Positions 45,418 through 60,210 of a DNA stretch of 64,000 nucleotides are shown in pieces. The stretch spans positions 4,428,260-4,492,259 of the forward strand of contig NW_017802824.1 of NCBI RefSeq assembly GCF_001625305.1. The letters run 5' to 3'. Below the pieces are notes generated by a model. The model worked only from the letters and a program-made list of their open reading frames with translations. It searched no databases and was not told where the DNA came from. Source of the stretch: Branchiostoma belcheri (taxonomy: Eukaryota; Chordata; Leptocardii; Amphioxiformes; Branchiostomatidae). The translations under genes were made by a program, and so were the position numbers. Each line of letters opens with the position of its first letter. Position 1 is the stretch's first letter.

Positions 45418-48400
45418 CAGTTTTGGAGCAATCTCGGACTGGAACAACGAACCGTACTTATTTACAGGGTATTTAATAATCATATTATCAGCGGCAATTG
45501 ATATTGGTATGTAACCTGGATATTGTTTTTTTGTTTGACATGTATTAATGTTGTTATTTTATGATCTTTATCATGTTATTAGTTCTAGAAGTGTTTTAGA
45601 TTTTACTGTCAGATACACCCGAAAAAACAGGTCTGTTACTTAAATATTATGTTTTCTGCATAAACAAAATAAACTATTGCCTGTACATGTATCCTTACTA
45701 TCGATTGGTAATGGCAAGTATCTAACTCCAGATTGAGACCAGTGGCCTTAACCATATTAAGAAGTTTATTTGAAGTCATTACCTCCCATTTAATCATCAT
45801 TTATTTTCGTTGCTTCCTTCTAATTGCCAATAGTTTACTTGCCATATCTTCAATTTCTATTTATATTTTACACATGCCGGTTCAATTAATAAACGTGCTT
45901 TCTATTCAGTTTCTTTGAATTTATTTTTGAAAAGTGGTATATACTTTCCTTCTAGTATCTACATGTGTTCTTGTTGTGGTGTATCATTCTATTGTTTATG
46001 AAAAACAATAAAAATAATGCTACCTTGAGTTCAATGACATAATATATATAATATGACAAGAATATAGTACCAGATTATTGACATATTTAATCTACAATCA
46101 TAATCCTAATGGCCATGAATATTCAGCCAATGCCCTACATGATGGATCATAATGCCGCCAGCTGCAATGCACTTTCCTGGCAAAGACGAGTTTTATTGTA
46201 TTGAGTAGAGTCAACGTAAATCTCTCTGTTTTTAATGATGAAGAATATGACATTATATAACTCGATATACGTTCTTATGCCCACAGCGATGTGCCTCATT
46301 GGCACACGTAATGTTAATCAATCACTTCCCTACTCTTTGCCAGGAGAGTTCCTTAGATTAATTACAAGGTGTAATTGGCATTCATTGGGGTCAATAGCCC
46401 TTCAAAATCGCGCCAACAAATCCCATGTGAAGTAACATTTCATGGGCCTCAGCGATGACCTTTAAACTTTATGTGGAAGCTGATGATATTTATTGAGGTG
46501 CCATTTGCTTCTAATCGTCTGCCAGATTGCATATACATCACTAGGATATTTTATGCATGTTGTAGTCATGATAAAAACGGCACATTCTGGCCTGTGATAT
46601 AGAGTGAATGATCCTGAAGGAAACTCTAGTATATGTGCGTGAACCCGTGAGTAATGGCGCTGGGTTTGGTCGTTGCTGGCAACGGCAAGGCGTCATGAAT
46701 TTAAGATGGATTGAGTGGAGGAAAGTTTGGTTGTGAATTTGTATTCGCAACCTTGGACGATGTAATACAAAATAAATCATACAAATTCTCTGAAGAGTCT
46801 GACGGCTTAGATAGCAACTGCTATCTTTCATCAGCAACGTAAAATTCTCTGATGACAGATAGTAGATTCTATCAGAAATGTCTGGCTCTTCTGAGGATTT
46901 TTCCAGTCGCTTGATTTATTCTGTACTATTAATGTTCTGCTTGTATCTCATCGACGAAATATGGATTAGATTAAGCATGTTTTAAAAAGCACGCACTGTA
47001 TGTAATTTGTCTGCATGTAGACAGCTTCTGCTTACAAAACTGTATCAAACTTTTGATGCTGGTAGTCAGTTACGACTTTTGTGCGTTTTTGTGATAAGAA
47101 AAGATAAATAGAGTTGCAAATCATCATAGCCATTTTGAAAAAGTGCACGTAGGGCATTGTCATTTTTTCCTGTATTACGATGCCCTTAGGAGAATGGCAA
47201 ACGCAGGATGCAGCGCTTCTTGATCCGGCATTGGGAGCCACTAATGCGTGCTCCTTAGACTTTGACAGGCTTTCCAACGTCAAGACCTTCTCCATTCTGA
47301 TAGCTTTTGAACTAATGGAAGTGCACGAGTAGCCCCTCAGCCACAAAGACACCGTACTTTACTTCTATCCCACGGCGAGGCTTAGGATCAAAGAAAGAGT
47401 TTTCCAATAAATAATGACGACGTCTGTTATGACCGTGCACTTCTTGTCTGTAATTCGATGATTTGAAGCATATGATTGCGCCACAAGAAAGAACGTTTTA
47501 CAGAAACCCCATGAGATTGAAGGGGGAGGGTTGCGTGCCTCAAGCGGTCAAATGAACAGTTTTCTTTGCAATGACCCCTTTTACCGACTTCTCATATTAC
47601 CGGTCAATATGCACGCATATGTCGAGGGTTTCACTATCGCCAGTCTTATTTCAGACAATTTCCAAGAAAACACGCACTTTTCTTAAAAAAAATGCTTCAG
47701 CATAGCCATTTCCAGGGCAATAGATGTTGCACTTACGGCTTTAAGCAGTTTTCGAGGCGTCATTAAAATTCATGAGTTCAGTTTGATATGTGCACGACCT
47801 CGCGTCGCCTTCGATTGATTTTTTGAAAGATGTGGCGATGGGCTCAGATGTACCTAGCAAGGCAAATAGACATTCCCTGAAATTCTTGTTTAGGTCATTT
47901 CAGGCATACCTGACCATACTGCCGTGAATCATACACCTCTATCTCTTGCATATATATGTATATCTGTCCAAGTTTTATTTTATCTCAATCAAAAGCATAG
48001 ATAAATTCATTTAATATAGAAAATAACGGTAAAAATGTAGGTACACAAAACAATCAGGTATGTTTTCCTTTCTAAAACATTATTGATTATTTCTGAAAAT
48101 CATCGACTGTAAAAATCTGTACTGTTGTTTGCACCAGGTGCCGAGGCAACGTTTGGCTGTTCATCAGATACCCTGTGAAGGTGCTGTCTCTGCAATTTTA
48201 ACACAAGTGAACATCGCCTATCTTCAACCTAGCTTGGGGCCCAAGCGATTGCGCTCTCGATAACCATTCCAGCTCTGCAATTTTAATTGCAAATGGAGAA
48301 ACGAAAGGCACATCATTACGGCAGCAATTGCGGTGGTTCTCAGGTTGTCTCCGATGTGTGTAAATTCCTCTAGGGATTTCGCACCTAAGTCCTGCCATAA

Positions 48401-51400
48401 ATTCCAGACGAGACTATCATGATGTATCTAAAGGTCATACAAAACACTCTAGAAGGGATTGACACGTGTCATGTGGGATCTGGACAGGTTGTACCTGTTT
48501 TCCCCCCGTCAGCAAAGATACCTGACCTTTTCACACCTGTCACATGCAATGGGGAGGCATGGGGCATGAATTTGAACTTGAATTTGGTAGTACTTCTTCA
48601 AATCAAGGAAGGCAGCCATGGTAACACAAGTATTTTCTTAACAAATTGCTCTGTAGTATATGAAACATGCTATGCAATGGGCAAGTGCATTTCTACGTCT
48701 TGGGGTTTACGTTGGGTAAAACAGATATGGTGAGAACAATGGCAACTCTTGCCTGGGACCAGAAATCTTCACCCCTTGGCCCAATAGCGCCAAATCACAC
48801 AACCAAGCTATTCTGCTGTTCCGCTAGGATTGGCATCTCTAAAGGCCCGAGTCAATTTCAGGTCATAGCCATTATAGCTGGCTGTAATGAGATGAGGTGG
48901 AAATGTCAGAGAGCTTAGGCACGTATTTTGCACATCCTTCAAAATAATTCCCCGATGCAGCACTTTTGCTTTTGATGGAAAGTACAAAGGAAGTAGGTTA
49001 ATCTTTCCACGCACATGGTGACGATTTCCTGTTATCTGAATGATGGGCAAATTCTCAAAACGAGCCTGCTACATCCATCTATGAAATGGTCTCAGCAGTG
49101 AATGTCTTTGCTAGTGTTCGTGGAATGCTAAAATGATACGTAGACAAGCTGTACTCGCCAAGTTCAACACTACTGGTATAATGGACCGACCAGAAACGCT
49201 GTCAACAGAGAGAAGGTACTCAATCGTTGGACATTGCTTGTCTTCTCAACAGCTTCGTCAGTATTCATCTTGCCCTTGACAAGAATACATGGTATAAATC
49301 TAAATTAAAGGATGCTGCAATTCCAAGCTTTCCCAATGTACGCCTCATCTGTTACGGCCCTTCTATGGCCGAGAGTGGTTAGAGTTATGTTCGTAATGCC
49401 TCTAAATTTCCTCCCTCTGCTTTTCTGCAATTACCCTCACGTACAGTATCTGGACATCCGTTTGGCTCCGTACTCAGACGAGTTAGGCTGATAATATGTC
49501 ATTTTGCGCTTGGCCGCGAAACTATCACCGGGAAATTTGAACAGGGCATCACTTGAGTAATGTGGCGGCAGTGAGGATTACACTTGAGAAGGCAAACTAT
49601 AATGAACTCTGGAAACTCTCTCAATGACATAGCTATTAATAGCATAGGTAACTTTGTGTGTGTGTGTATCGAAATTCCCGTCAATTGTCCGCCATCGTCT
49701 CAATCCATTCCGTATAATGGCTTATGCGTAGATATTAGAAATATTCCTGAAGGCAAAAGTGCTTTTTGAGAGCTATATACGGCTGATATTGCTAAGCCTG
49801 TCTCGCCATACGGGCCTCCGTAATATATATATTGGCCACAAGCATCCGGACCTATGCAGTGTTGAGCGGATTGGTACCCTCTGGAAACATTGCAACATTG
49901 CCCAGAAGACTGTTTTGGAAGTAAATATCTGAATGAGTCAAATTAGATGATTGGACCCCTCCTAACCTCTGCTTGTATGACACAGGGTGGAAAAGTAATG
50001 ATAAAACGTCAAAATACAAACGCTTTGTTTTACTGCTGCAGGTTTCGGGTTTGTTCGCTTCTAAGTTTGGCTTCGTTCCAAATCGCCGCATCTATTACCC
50101 GTCTAGACTGACTGGTTAAGCCCTTTGTGGAACAAACTGGCAAAGCTACATAAATCATTCTTTCCAAAGTTACTATTTCTGCATAACAAGTGACAGTTTA
50201 TGGGCGTGAAAGATTAATAGAATAATGGATAGTCATGTCCCCAGAAAACACAAGTCAGATTATATAGATGGATATTAGAAAAGATAACTGCGAGGAACTT
50301 TTTAGTACCCGTGGTATCTCAATCCTAACTAACGTGCCTTACAGTTATGCAGATAAAAACTACATATGAATGATTTGTTAATGCAATGAGTGAGCATAAT
50401 ATTACCTCAGGTTGTAAGATTGTTGCCAAAGAACCGGTCTGGTTGAATTCATTTATTACATCTACATCAGATGCCCTCGGCTAATTTAAGCCATTCCTCC
50501 GTGATTTGATTTGATAATGCACGAGGCTGATACAAGGTGTCTTCAAAAGATAAGCAGAGATGTGAAACTATCTCACTTCAATCACGAAAAAATGTCTTCA
50601 TTCAAGTATTTAACGTCGTTTAGATTCGTTATCGTGTAATCGTATTGTAGCAAAAACAAGTGAGGGTATTAAGTATGATCGTGACGTTGTCATACCAGTA
50701 AACTATAACGAAGCTATCACATACTTATCTGGTGATTAGAGCAATTATAAGAGTGCCTTCGTGTGATAAACGCCATGATTTCATTGTCTTTTATCATGCA
50801 AATCTATTTATTATGCAGATGAAGTTGAAGAAAGTTACACATTTATATGACCGGGTAATGAATGAAAACACCCCGGGAATGGTACAGGGAATGTTTTTTT
50901 CTGACAAATATAAATACAATAATAAAGCCTTCCCGATTTCTTTTTTAAAATATTGTAAGCTTGAGAAGAAAATGTCTGGCTCAGCGATTCAAATATTTTT
51001 CAATCAATCAAATGGCTTATTCATAAAAACAAGAACTTGGCAGCCACAGGCTGAGTTACGTCTTGTTGTACATGTTCATAAGTATTTACACAAATATCAA
51101 TAGTTTTCAATACATTTATAGTTCCCTTTTGAACAATGTTTACAGTGTGTACAACTCATTTAATCATGCGATGGGGACTTGAAACCTTTGAAGGACTTTG
51201 AAGTTAACAAAACTTTGCTTTGAGTGATACATTCTTCAAGAAGTAGACTGGAAAAAACCTCGACAACTATTTGTCAAGATACTTAATTCTTGCAAATGCC
51301 AAATCTGCTGTGTTTGACTGATGACATTTTATATCTCAACTGTACACATTTGCAACATGCTCTACGCCTACTTACGGTCCTCCGACTGCTCCTGGCTACG

Positions 51401-54400
51401 TTTAATCGTGTTTTCGTGCTTCATTTTCGTGATTATGCTGTACAGCACCCAGAGGGAGAGCGACGCATCCGTCATACATGACCTGTAACAGAGTACTGCA
51501 GAAAGCTCTTAAAACATTGCATTCAGGCTTCAAGCTGTTCTGGGAGTACAGATATACCTGTTGACCTGCCGAGTAAGTCATGTAAGGAATTTGTTCCGAT
51601 CCACGACTCAACAATTTCTCTGCGACTTAATCAAAGAAATGGCTGAGCATATATCACCCAAATCCTGTTAGCATCTTATCTTCATTTCCAGATGTGCTTA
51701 CTGAAAAAATAATGCCTCATAACTCATCATGTGTGATGTTTATATAATGCTCAACAGCCCCACGTTGACTTTGCGTACATCTTCGCCTGAAGGGCATAAT
51801 GCGTAAGAATTAATTATTCATGACCGTAAGCAAACGTTTGGTATTCTGAGAGGTGCTGGCAAAGTTTTACATTACGGGTGTGATGTGTGTGTTGAAGGCA
51901 AAATGTTTCACGTGTACTTAGGCGTTTGGCGAAAACATATGGTGCGTTTTATGTACTAGGATCAGGTAAAATATCATTTTGGAAGTGAGAAACCATCAAG
52001 TAACGATGCAGACACATCGATCAGCACCATCCAAAGACTGAACAGGAATAGACAACCACGGAATGTTATCGGAAACAACCAATAATTCTAATTGAAACAC
52101 ACGTATAATAGGCGAGAGAGAGCAACAGGTTCCCATCATTAGGATGGAAGGATTTACGTTACGTTTGGGCGTAGATCGATCATAGGAGTAATTGCTTCGC
52201 GGATCTAGTTCTGCCTTGTGATCTCCATTCGACTCGCCGATGATGAAACCAATTACACCCGTTGAGCCGATATATGCCCAAGGTCAAGTCTATCGCTTGA
52301 TGATTGAACTTACTAAGGTCTCCAATAGTGTCAACGCACAGCTTATTTCTGACCATACCAGGCTTTTGATATCGCAGTCATTCTAAAGTACATGGCTAAT
52401 GATAATGACATGGCAGATGCATCAAAGTCAAGTCTAATAAACACGAGAAGCCGTTTATTGCTTCAGCCACGTCTAGCTAAATTTGTTGAATAGCCACAGG
52501 CTAGACTTTCGAAGGATATTACAAGTTGTTGTTTTCTTGTAAGACGTGGTTAGCTGCAGCTGAGAAGGGAGACAAGATGGATGTCCGCCATGTTGGTCGT
52601 GGGTGGATGTTGCTTCACGGAGATGCCTCGCCTCCATGATGTATGGTTCCTCATTTTTTGGGTGACAGAAGATATTTGAGGATTAGAAAGGTCCACTACG
52701 ATCTCGTCCTTCACATTACTTGAAAAGTTGCAGTGGGATGAGATCATATAGATCAATGAATATACGTGTTGGACATATTTTAAAGGGAAGGAAATATTCT
52801 TCGCCATACATGCTATCATGTAGTGTAGCACACCAGAATGAATATTAGCAGGACATCTGAGAATTCTTGAAGGCAGTTGTATTAAAGCCATAAATCAACA
52901 TGAACGTTACAATGTGTCAGTGTATTTATATAGCTCCATTAACCTTCGTGTAAACAAGCCCACTTGTCACTGTCTTTCGTTCCACCAGCCAAAACTACCA
53001 TTAACTCTACTGAGAGTTCAGTCGAAAACGATCAAGGACAGTTTTTCCCAAATGACATGCTTTGCCGCCAAGATGCTGAATTCACTAAATCCGTCTATTT
53101 CATCACCCCATAACATTAAATGCCATCCATATCCAGCTTTCATGGAATCTCCCTCCATGGTACCCGAAGACTTTCCCGGTTCTTGATCTCCGCCAGAGGC
53201 AAACTATGCACAACGCAGCGACATGTAATGGATATACACAGCAGGAATCTAACGAAAGACCCCATTAGGGGATTTTTGAATGACACGGTGGCATAGCATA
53301 GAGTAAAAGGTGACTTCAAAACTGGTATGCTCGTTCCATCAACGACGTTTCAATCGTTCCCAAAGTATCAGCTATATGGACTTCGGTGCCATTCACAGCA
53401 ATCGTTTCGTGCATTTCCCCATCTGCCTTATGCTGAAAGACATCAGGACAGATCTATCACTTTTCAATGATCATTAGATCTAAAAGTTACCAGAGGCTGA
53501 TATTTCCTCTCTGCAAAAAAATGTGCTTTTAATTTTATGCCTTGCCTTTCATCATTCTAATTTGTCATTCAATATTTAATTTGATCAACCGTTGCAGCAG
53601 TTTGGATGTATTTTGTTAAATGATGATGGCTGATGGGTAGGTCGTTGCCCGCTACAGGGTCTCATGTGACTGTGCAGTCCAACTCCCCATCTATAGATCT
53701 TGCTGTGGGTCGGCATATGAAGCCCTGTGTGGGGGAGACCGGCAGCTTTCCTGTGTCTTCTCTTCTCTTGTAAAGCTATGCATAGCTAATAAAAATGCTT
53801 CAACTTTCTTCAATTGTACATTGTAAACTTCATGGACATCAGTCATAGTAAAAGGTAAATTGAATGCTCTTCGGCAGAAACGCATCTTAAAAGAAAAAAG
53901 CTGGCATTATGACTTGGCATTCATTTCCTCTTCAATCCCTCAAAGGAAGACCGTGAACCTTGCCTCGAGGTGAGCATCCTCCAGATCCAATTACGCTGCG
54001 AACGCTTGTGTCTTAAGGGGTTGTCTATCTAAAATTGAAGTTTATGAAAAAGAAATGCCACGCAAACTTTATTGGGTACTTACATAGCTTGAGGTCTCAT
54101 GGCCGTAACAAACTTTCTTTGATCCGTACATGTATATGTATTCATAGAAAGGCAGCATAATTTAAGCTTAGCACTAAGGAGTAAAAAGATAATCTCGGAG
54201 CAGATGTTTTGGTGGCTGCAAGATAGTATCAAATTGCCACGGCAGTGTCCATTGCCACCCGATGATTGCTGCCGAAAAGGAAGATGCAGTGCAACAAAGA
54301 AAGCCTAATAAAACCATCTAAAACGCTTGAAAAATGAGCCGAAGCCTATACCTCTGCTTGCTTGGAGAGAGTACAAAGAGATGAAAATGTGTAATATACA

Positions 54401-55499
54401 GCAAGTGCCTTCGTGTACGTTGGTTACATGTTCTACCCACAAGAATATGCACGATATGGTTAGCCAATGTCACAGTATAACCGATCCAGCTGGCAATGCG
54501 CCTGGTTCACGATCGATTTTTACATGAATCGTCACGCGTGTCTGTGGTTTCTCACTGTTGAAGACGGGCCAAGAGGCAGTGTTGTTATCTTACCAGATGT
54601 CACCTCTGCCGTGCCATTTAATCCTAACTTCTTGTCTGATAGGCGAGGGGTTGAACCATACCCTGCCCATCTGTCCATTTGTCCTTGTCATGTTTGCACC
54701 AGTGGCGACCATAAAGAATATGTGCCAATAATGCCACTGCGTAAATAATAGGCTACGATTGATATTGTTCGCTCATAATGAGTTATTGAAGAATGGATTA
54801 AGACCTGCAGTGATATATCACATTTTAGTATCCGAAACCCATTTCTGTACAATTAAGTCACCGAGCAGACTAGTTCAGAAACCATATTTTCATTAGCTCA
54901 TATTGAACGATGTAATTTACATTAAATGTATTATCTGGGCTATAATTCTTGGGATCTTGCCCAACAAAATCGTGATTACTTAGTCAAAATTTATGTGGAT
55001 GTGGTGATACTTTGGCAGTCTAAGTAACATATCTTGAACGTTCAATAGGTAAATTAAAACATTTATGCTGCTGTACAAAACAGTCATTGATTGTTTTACC
55101 TTAGTATTTAATGGTGGGCATTTTATCAATTATTTTGAAGCTTCGATGGATTATATCAAAAACGATATACGGCAAAACAGTATATAAGATCCTGAAAGAT
55201 GCCTCAGAGTTTGTATCATCTGCAATTGTCGTCTCATTGTGAGAAAATTTATTGTCCCAAACTCTTTTCCAAAAGGTTTCCAATAAGAAAGCTGGCCCAG
55301 ACAGATTAATTTCAATGACGAAATGCATCGGCTCTACCTAACGCAAAAATCCATTAGTTTCTGTCACTGAGATAGCCCTGGTGTGCCCTAATCAACATTT
55401 TCCCAGAGTTTTGACAGTCCCACGCCATGCTGGCGCTAACACACAATCCCCTGTTACGTGTGGACTTGTTAATGACACTTGTCGTGTAATGTCCTTCGG
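45418..55499. other. Upstream region, no gene recognised
   Basis: Only chance-length open frames on both strands. No domain, RNA gene or clear transposon was recognised. Confidence 0.45.
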
Positions 55500-55890
55500 G
55501 GTGCCGGTCTCGACGAGGTTGCTGGTGCTCTTCATACCCTGGTGATTTCTAGGGATTCTTGGTTACGACCGTCTGGTTGTAGAGTTCTGAGTTGGTGTAT
55601 ATCCAGTGAGATTCCAGATTGTAGTCGGCGCTGTCTTGTGGAGTCTTCGTTGCCTGTGTAGCGGAGCCTCTCATCATTGCCGACGATCTCGAGGTCTCCC
55701 AAGCTAGGATGTGTCTGGTTGAAGTGGGCTGAGACCGGGGTGTCCTTCTTTGTGGCAGACCGATGGCCGTTCAATCTGTTGGCCAGTGTCTGTTTGGTCT
55801 CACCCACATACTGCACGCCGCATTTTTGTATTGGATCAAGCAGATGATGATTGCACTTGTCTATGATCTTGTAATGAAATTCTGTTGCTG
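55500..55890 (-). mobile_element. GIY-YIG endonuclease fragment, Penelope-like retroelement
   Basis: The minus strand encodes CGVQYVGETKQTLANRLNGH, then PVSAHFNQTHPSLGDLEIVG and ISLDIHQLRTLQPDGRNQES. This is the GIY-YIG layout (V-Q-Y-V-G-x-T, R-x-x-x-H-R, then a terminal R..-L-x-T-L-x-P-x-G block) found at the C-terminus of Penelope-like elements. No reverse transcriptase core is visible, so it is an old truncated fossil copy. A stand-alone GIY-YIG gene is less likely, as no other coding sequence surrounds it. Confidence 0.72.
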
Positions 55891-58800
55891 AATCCCTGCT
55901 GAAATGAAACAGCTATCCCATACTCGCTTGTTCCTTTGTCCAATATGGCAACAAAACCGTCGTCCGATCATTTCCAGTAGAACCATTAACATCGTTGGTA
56001 TACTCAGTCCAGCAAAGGCGGTCCCTAATTAATTTATGAAATTTACATGAATTCCGCTTAGCTGTGCCGATAGTTAATGCATTTTATTGCTCCTATTCTT
56101 TGCGTCCGCCCACTTACTGCTACTTAAAAGGTGCTTTGATAAGTTTGATTGGAAAAAAGTTCTTAGAATTATGGTACAAATGTTTATTGATTTCAGTGTG
56201 CGATCGAACGGTACAAGAATGAGCTGATATAGCCAACGTATTCGACGTACCACCGAGGTCCGTATTGCTGTTTTTAGAAATACCCATGGGTCAGCAGCAT
56301 CTCAATTCAATACTTGGCAAGCGACTCTTGTCGCTAAATGCAAATAGAAAACTGAATCCCATCTGAAATGAATCGGTATTCCATGCTCTTTAGTTGCATT
56401 AGTTGGCTGCAGGTATGGGACACTCCAGTGATCACTTCATACTGACGAGGTTAGCCTCCTGACCACCAGACTACCGCACGCCGCCTACTGAAATAACGCG
56501 ATCATGCTGCGCTCAGTGAGCATTCCAGGACATGTCCAACAATCAATTCAGAACATGTTTACTGGGAAGCGGGGAAGTGGGCAGAAAATCAAGGTAAATG
56601 ATTCCTTTGGAACACTAACCAAGGACTACATTTTGTTGTTTGAAAATGGATCATGGTATAAAGATTGCCATGTCTTGACAATGTGAAGATAATATGAGCT
56701 GAATATCTCACTGCATGTCTACATTTTCCAACAAACAAAAGTGTATTTCGAGGTATAATATTACGTTTAAAACGATTGGATACTGCCCCACTTTCCTCCT
56801 ACTGTGGCTTTAATGGTGGTGTCGTGGTTTACCGAATTTTCCTTGGCACAGAATCGGTACTGCTGCCTCTGTGGGTCGATTTTCATGGGTATAAAAGCAA
56901 GTATGTTCGATCAGTCCACGGCGAATCGATGGACGCCTTTGATGTAAGGCTGCACCTAAGTAGAGCAGGAATTAAGGTTTATGTCCAGTACGGGAATGCG
57001 AATAAAGGCTTCGACTGCTTTGAAGGACTGGCCATAAAACTGGGGCTATTTTGAGATTTCCATACGACAAAGGTGCAGGATGAATGTTACGAGATATAGA
57101 GAAACCAGTGATATGTCATTCATAGTAACACGTCTACTGGGGAGAACATTACGTAAGGTCGATCGCCTCCCTTTACAAACTTCATACATTCTTGGTAACG
57201 GTTTTCTGTTTTTAACCTGATACTACGCACTTGAAAGCGGCTGCGTGGGCTGCGATGATGGCTTTGAGTTTCAGTCGATAGGAATACTTAAAAGTATATA
57301 AAAGAAATACAGACTTCTTTAAGTATTGCAATTAGAAAACACTTACCTAGATCAAAGGCACTGAATTCTAAAGGAAAATAGAGCTTTATGGGGTACTATA
57401 AAACTACTGCATTCATTTGCTGCCTGCGTGTAAGATTCTATGTTTATGGAGGCTTCGGTAAGTTTGCCTCAAAGTCTTAAAATATCACATTTATTATTCT
57501 TTAGATGCATGAGTAACTGTTTCGAGGCTGTATTGTCTATCAGAAACCACAGGATTTCTAAATAAAATTACACCGTACATGTCTTCAATCTAGTTTGTGG
57601 AATATTTCTCCCAATTAAATTTATTGCCTACATCATTGCAATTATTAATATCATAACTTAGTGCGTGATGTAGAACACAGAGCAAGAATCCTACATTCCT
57701 TCAATACAACCTAATGGGCCTCAGAAAGATATATATATATATATGTAATAATTAATGATAAGATTCGGTTGCAGTTGTTTGATCCTTTAACAGATTGATT
57801 TGGATTTATTTTCTTTTTTGCCGTAGTCAATAAACACAGCTTTGATCTTCATCGAGTCATCAGAAGCAAGCGGTACAAAAATGCGTTTATCTTTAATTGC
57901 AGTTCTTTAATAAAACGGCAAATTGAACAATAATCTGTCATTAAAACAGACGATAGATACACTAGGTAGTAATTGGAATTTGTAATGTATGTTTATCAAC
58001 AATCACATAAAACATGTAGTCAATTGACGGCACCAAACCGTATCTCCATCAATATTTCATAGCACATCATTGACATGTCGTGCATGCCGTTGTTGTGTGT
58101 GTTTTCATGATTATGCGGCAATTTCTAATGGAACGCTAGAGGGGCTTTCATGCCCATTAAAAACCCATTTAGGAAACATCATGGGGTACTCATACGTACT
58201 GATTATACCAATGATAAGGTATTAATTGCACTAGATAATGATAGTTATGAATAACACTATTTACCTACACATATTGGTGATAAAGCAAGGCGTAATTTGA
58301 TATTCATGATAGACTGTGATTTATGATATACTCTTCTGGTGTGATTATCTACAACGAAATGTTTTCATGTCTGTAATAATCTATATATTCATTATATAAT
58401 GTTCCAGTATGTAATGCCTTTATAGCTTTAGTATAATATGACTGTTTGGATGGTAATATATAAGAATAAAATAAAACAATAGACTACTATACCGTTAATG
58501 TCGTCTACCGTAATATATGAATATCCTAAAATACAAATGTATTGCTGTGAGATAAAAAGGAAAAAAGGAACCTGCTACGTGGCTACCAATCGATACAAAT
58601 ACCAAATCTAGAAATTATAATGTCATTTATCTTTCCACTAATGGTTCCCCGATTGGCTATATCCAGTTGCACAACGTTAGGTAACATGTATCATCTATGA
58701 CACTTATGAGGTCGCCTACTGTCCACCGCTGTAGGAAAGTGCAGATTACAAGGTGCAGTTTGTCAAAAACCATCGAATGTTTCAGATTACTGTGACACGA

Positions 58801-58980
58801 TAACTGCTTTTATTGCATATTAATGGTTTTGAAATGGCTTCAATCGTCAATTTCTTGACAGCACTTCTAGTGATAAGACTCCCCAGTGCAACGCTAGCTT
58901 TATAATGATTCACCGAGTGTACAGTTTTGTAAGACTCTTGGGGAATATATCTGACTAACATAATCTCAATAGGAATCATT
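55891..58980. other. No gene recognised
   Basis: The 92-codon plus-strand open frame at 56776-57054 has protein-like composition but no recognisable domain and no clear splice context. A short AT run lies near 57728-57746. Confidence 0.4.
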
Positions 58981-59242
58981 TTGTTTAGTTTGGCATTTAT
59001 ATTGTGTCAATTTGTATACTTAAGGTTTGACAGAACATCCATTTCCAGGATGTCTATCGAAGATTTAATACCTGATAACGATCCGGATGAACGACTTAAA
59101 GGCGTTCTTATCTTTTGTAAGACTCGGCAGGCCATTAACGTTGTTAGAACCAAAATGCGTTACATAGTACGTAATGAGTCAAGCAACGGCATTGTTGTCT
59201 TATCAATTTTTTTAATTATTTCCAACATGTAATCACAAGACG

Positions 59243-59452
59243 TGGTGACGGCACACTCAAGTTGTTTAAACTTATATTTATGCCGTCACCAACACAGGGG
59301 ACAAAACAATACTAATTTTCACCTGAGCGAAGTGAGGAAAGTCGTGTAAAGTGCCTTTCCCAAGGGCACAAGATCGGTGGCATATCAGGACTCGAACACG
59401 GGACCTCCAGGTTCCGAGTCGAGCACTCTGCCGCTACGCCACACGACCCCAC
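59243..59452 (-). mobile_element. tRNA-derived SINE
   Basis: Read on the minus strand from 59452, the head has an A-box-like GTGGCGTAGCGGCAGAG and a B-box-like GGTCCCGTGTTCGAGTCC. The body follows with CCTTGGGAAAGGCACTTTAC, which resembles the conserved central domain of deuterostome SINEs (V-SINE/Deu type). The tRNA-like part has a poor cloverleaf, so it is not a functional tRNA. Near the 3' end is an 11-bp perfect inverted repeat (59243-59253 with 59281-59291). Confidence 0.78.
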
Positions 59453-59984
59453 TTTTATCCATTGAGAATAATACCACATTTTAAATTCTTTGAGTCGCCT
59501 TACCTTGTATGCAATTTCGAGTGAGTTCCTACTTATGAATTCCTAAGTATGAAATTCCGAATGAGAGATTGGCAGAAGTAAACATTTAATATATAGATTC
59601 ACGTTTAAATTATAATACATCACATATCAAAACTATGTCATCACATATCAAAACTATACATCACATATCAAAACAAAAAAATATCAGGTTCAATGTACAA
59701 AACATCGCGTATTTGTATGGATCCCTGGTTAGAAACCAGGTAAGGCAAATCATCACACTATCATTTGTCACCCTTTTACAATAATAAGGATATAGTTGGA
59801 TGTCATAATTAAACTTAAAAAGAAGCCAAAGTACATAGCATGACATAGTCAATACCATAATATAAGAATCAAGACAAGCTCATGTTAGACAGGTATAACA
59901 TATAGGCGTACGGCCTCTGGACTACCGTACAACTCTTCATTGTCAATACCGCGAATCTAGGAGGTTGTAGAAGAATACAAGTTT

Positions 59985-60210
59985 CAGTTTATTTATTTAA
60001 CCAGAAGATACACTCAGGTCATTTGACCTGCTTTTCAGGTAGATCTGGGTACAATAAAAATGCAAAAACAATAGAATGATAACAACACAGTACATAGCAC
60101 ATAATAGCTATACAGCAGTACAAATACAATATAATTACAATGAGTTTTTGAAGGCCGTTACAGTTCGGAGCTTTCTCTGTTCTATCGTGAGCTGGTTCCA
60201 CAACACTTCC
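59985..60210 (-). mobile_element. LINE 3' end (reverse transcriptase C-terminus and tail)
   Basis: The minus strand from about 60203 reads LWNQLTIEQRKLRTVTAFKN followed by SL and a stop at 60137-60135. This is the classic LINE ending (L-W-N-x-L-P ... T-V-x-x-F-K). About 100 bp of 3' UTR follow, ending in AATAAATAAA near 59995. The upstream part is decayed; its extent beyond 60300 is unclear. Confidence 0.7.

Noticed and set aside
56776-57054. 92-codon plus-strand open frame with protein-like composition
   Set aside because: No family recognised and no convincing flanking exons. It cannot be supported without a search.
58981-59232. Plus-strand open frame containing MSIEDLIPDNDPDERLKGVL
   Set aside because: The middle looks protein-like, and a ttccag lies before it with a GTAAGA inside, so a small exon is conceivable. 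No partner exon or family was found, and its end abuts the SINE.
59380-59452. Possible functional tRNA gene
   Set aside because: A and B boxes are present, but the acceptor and anticodon arms do not pair properly and a SINE body follows, so it is a SINE head.
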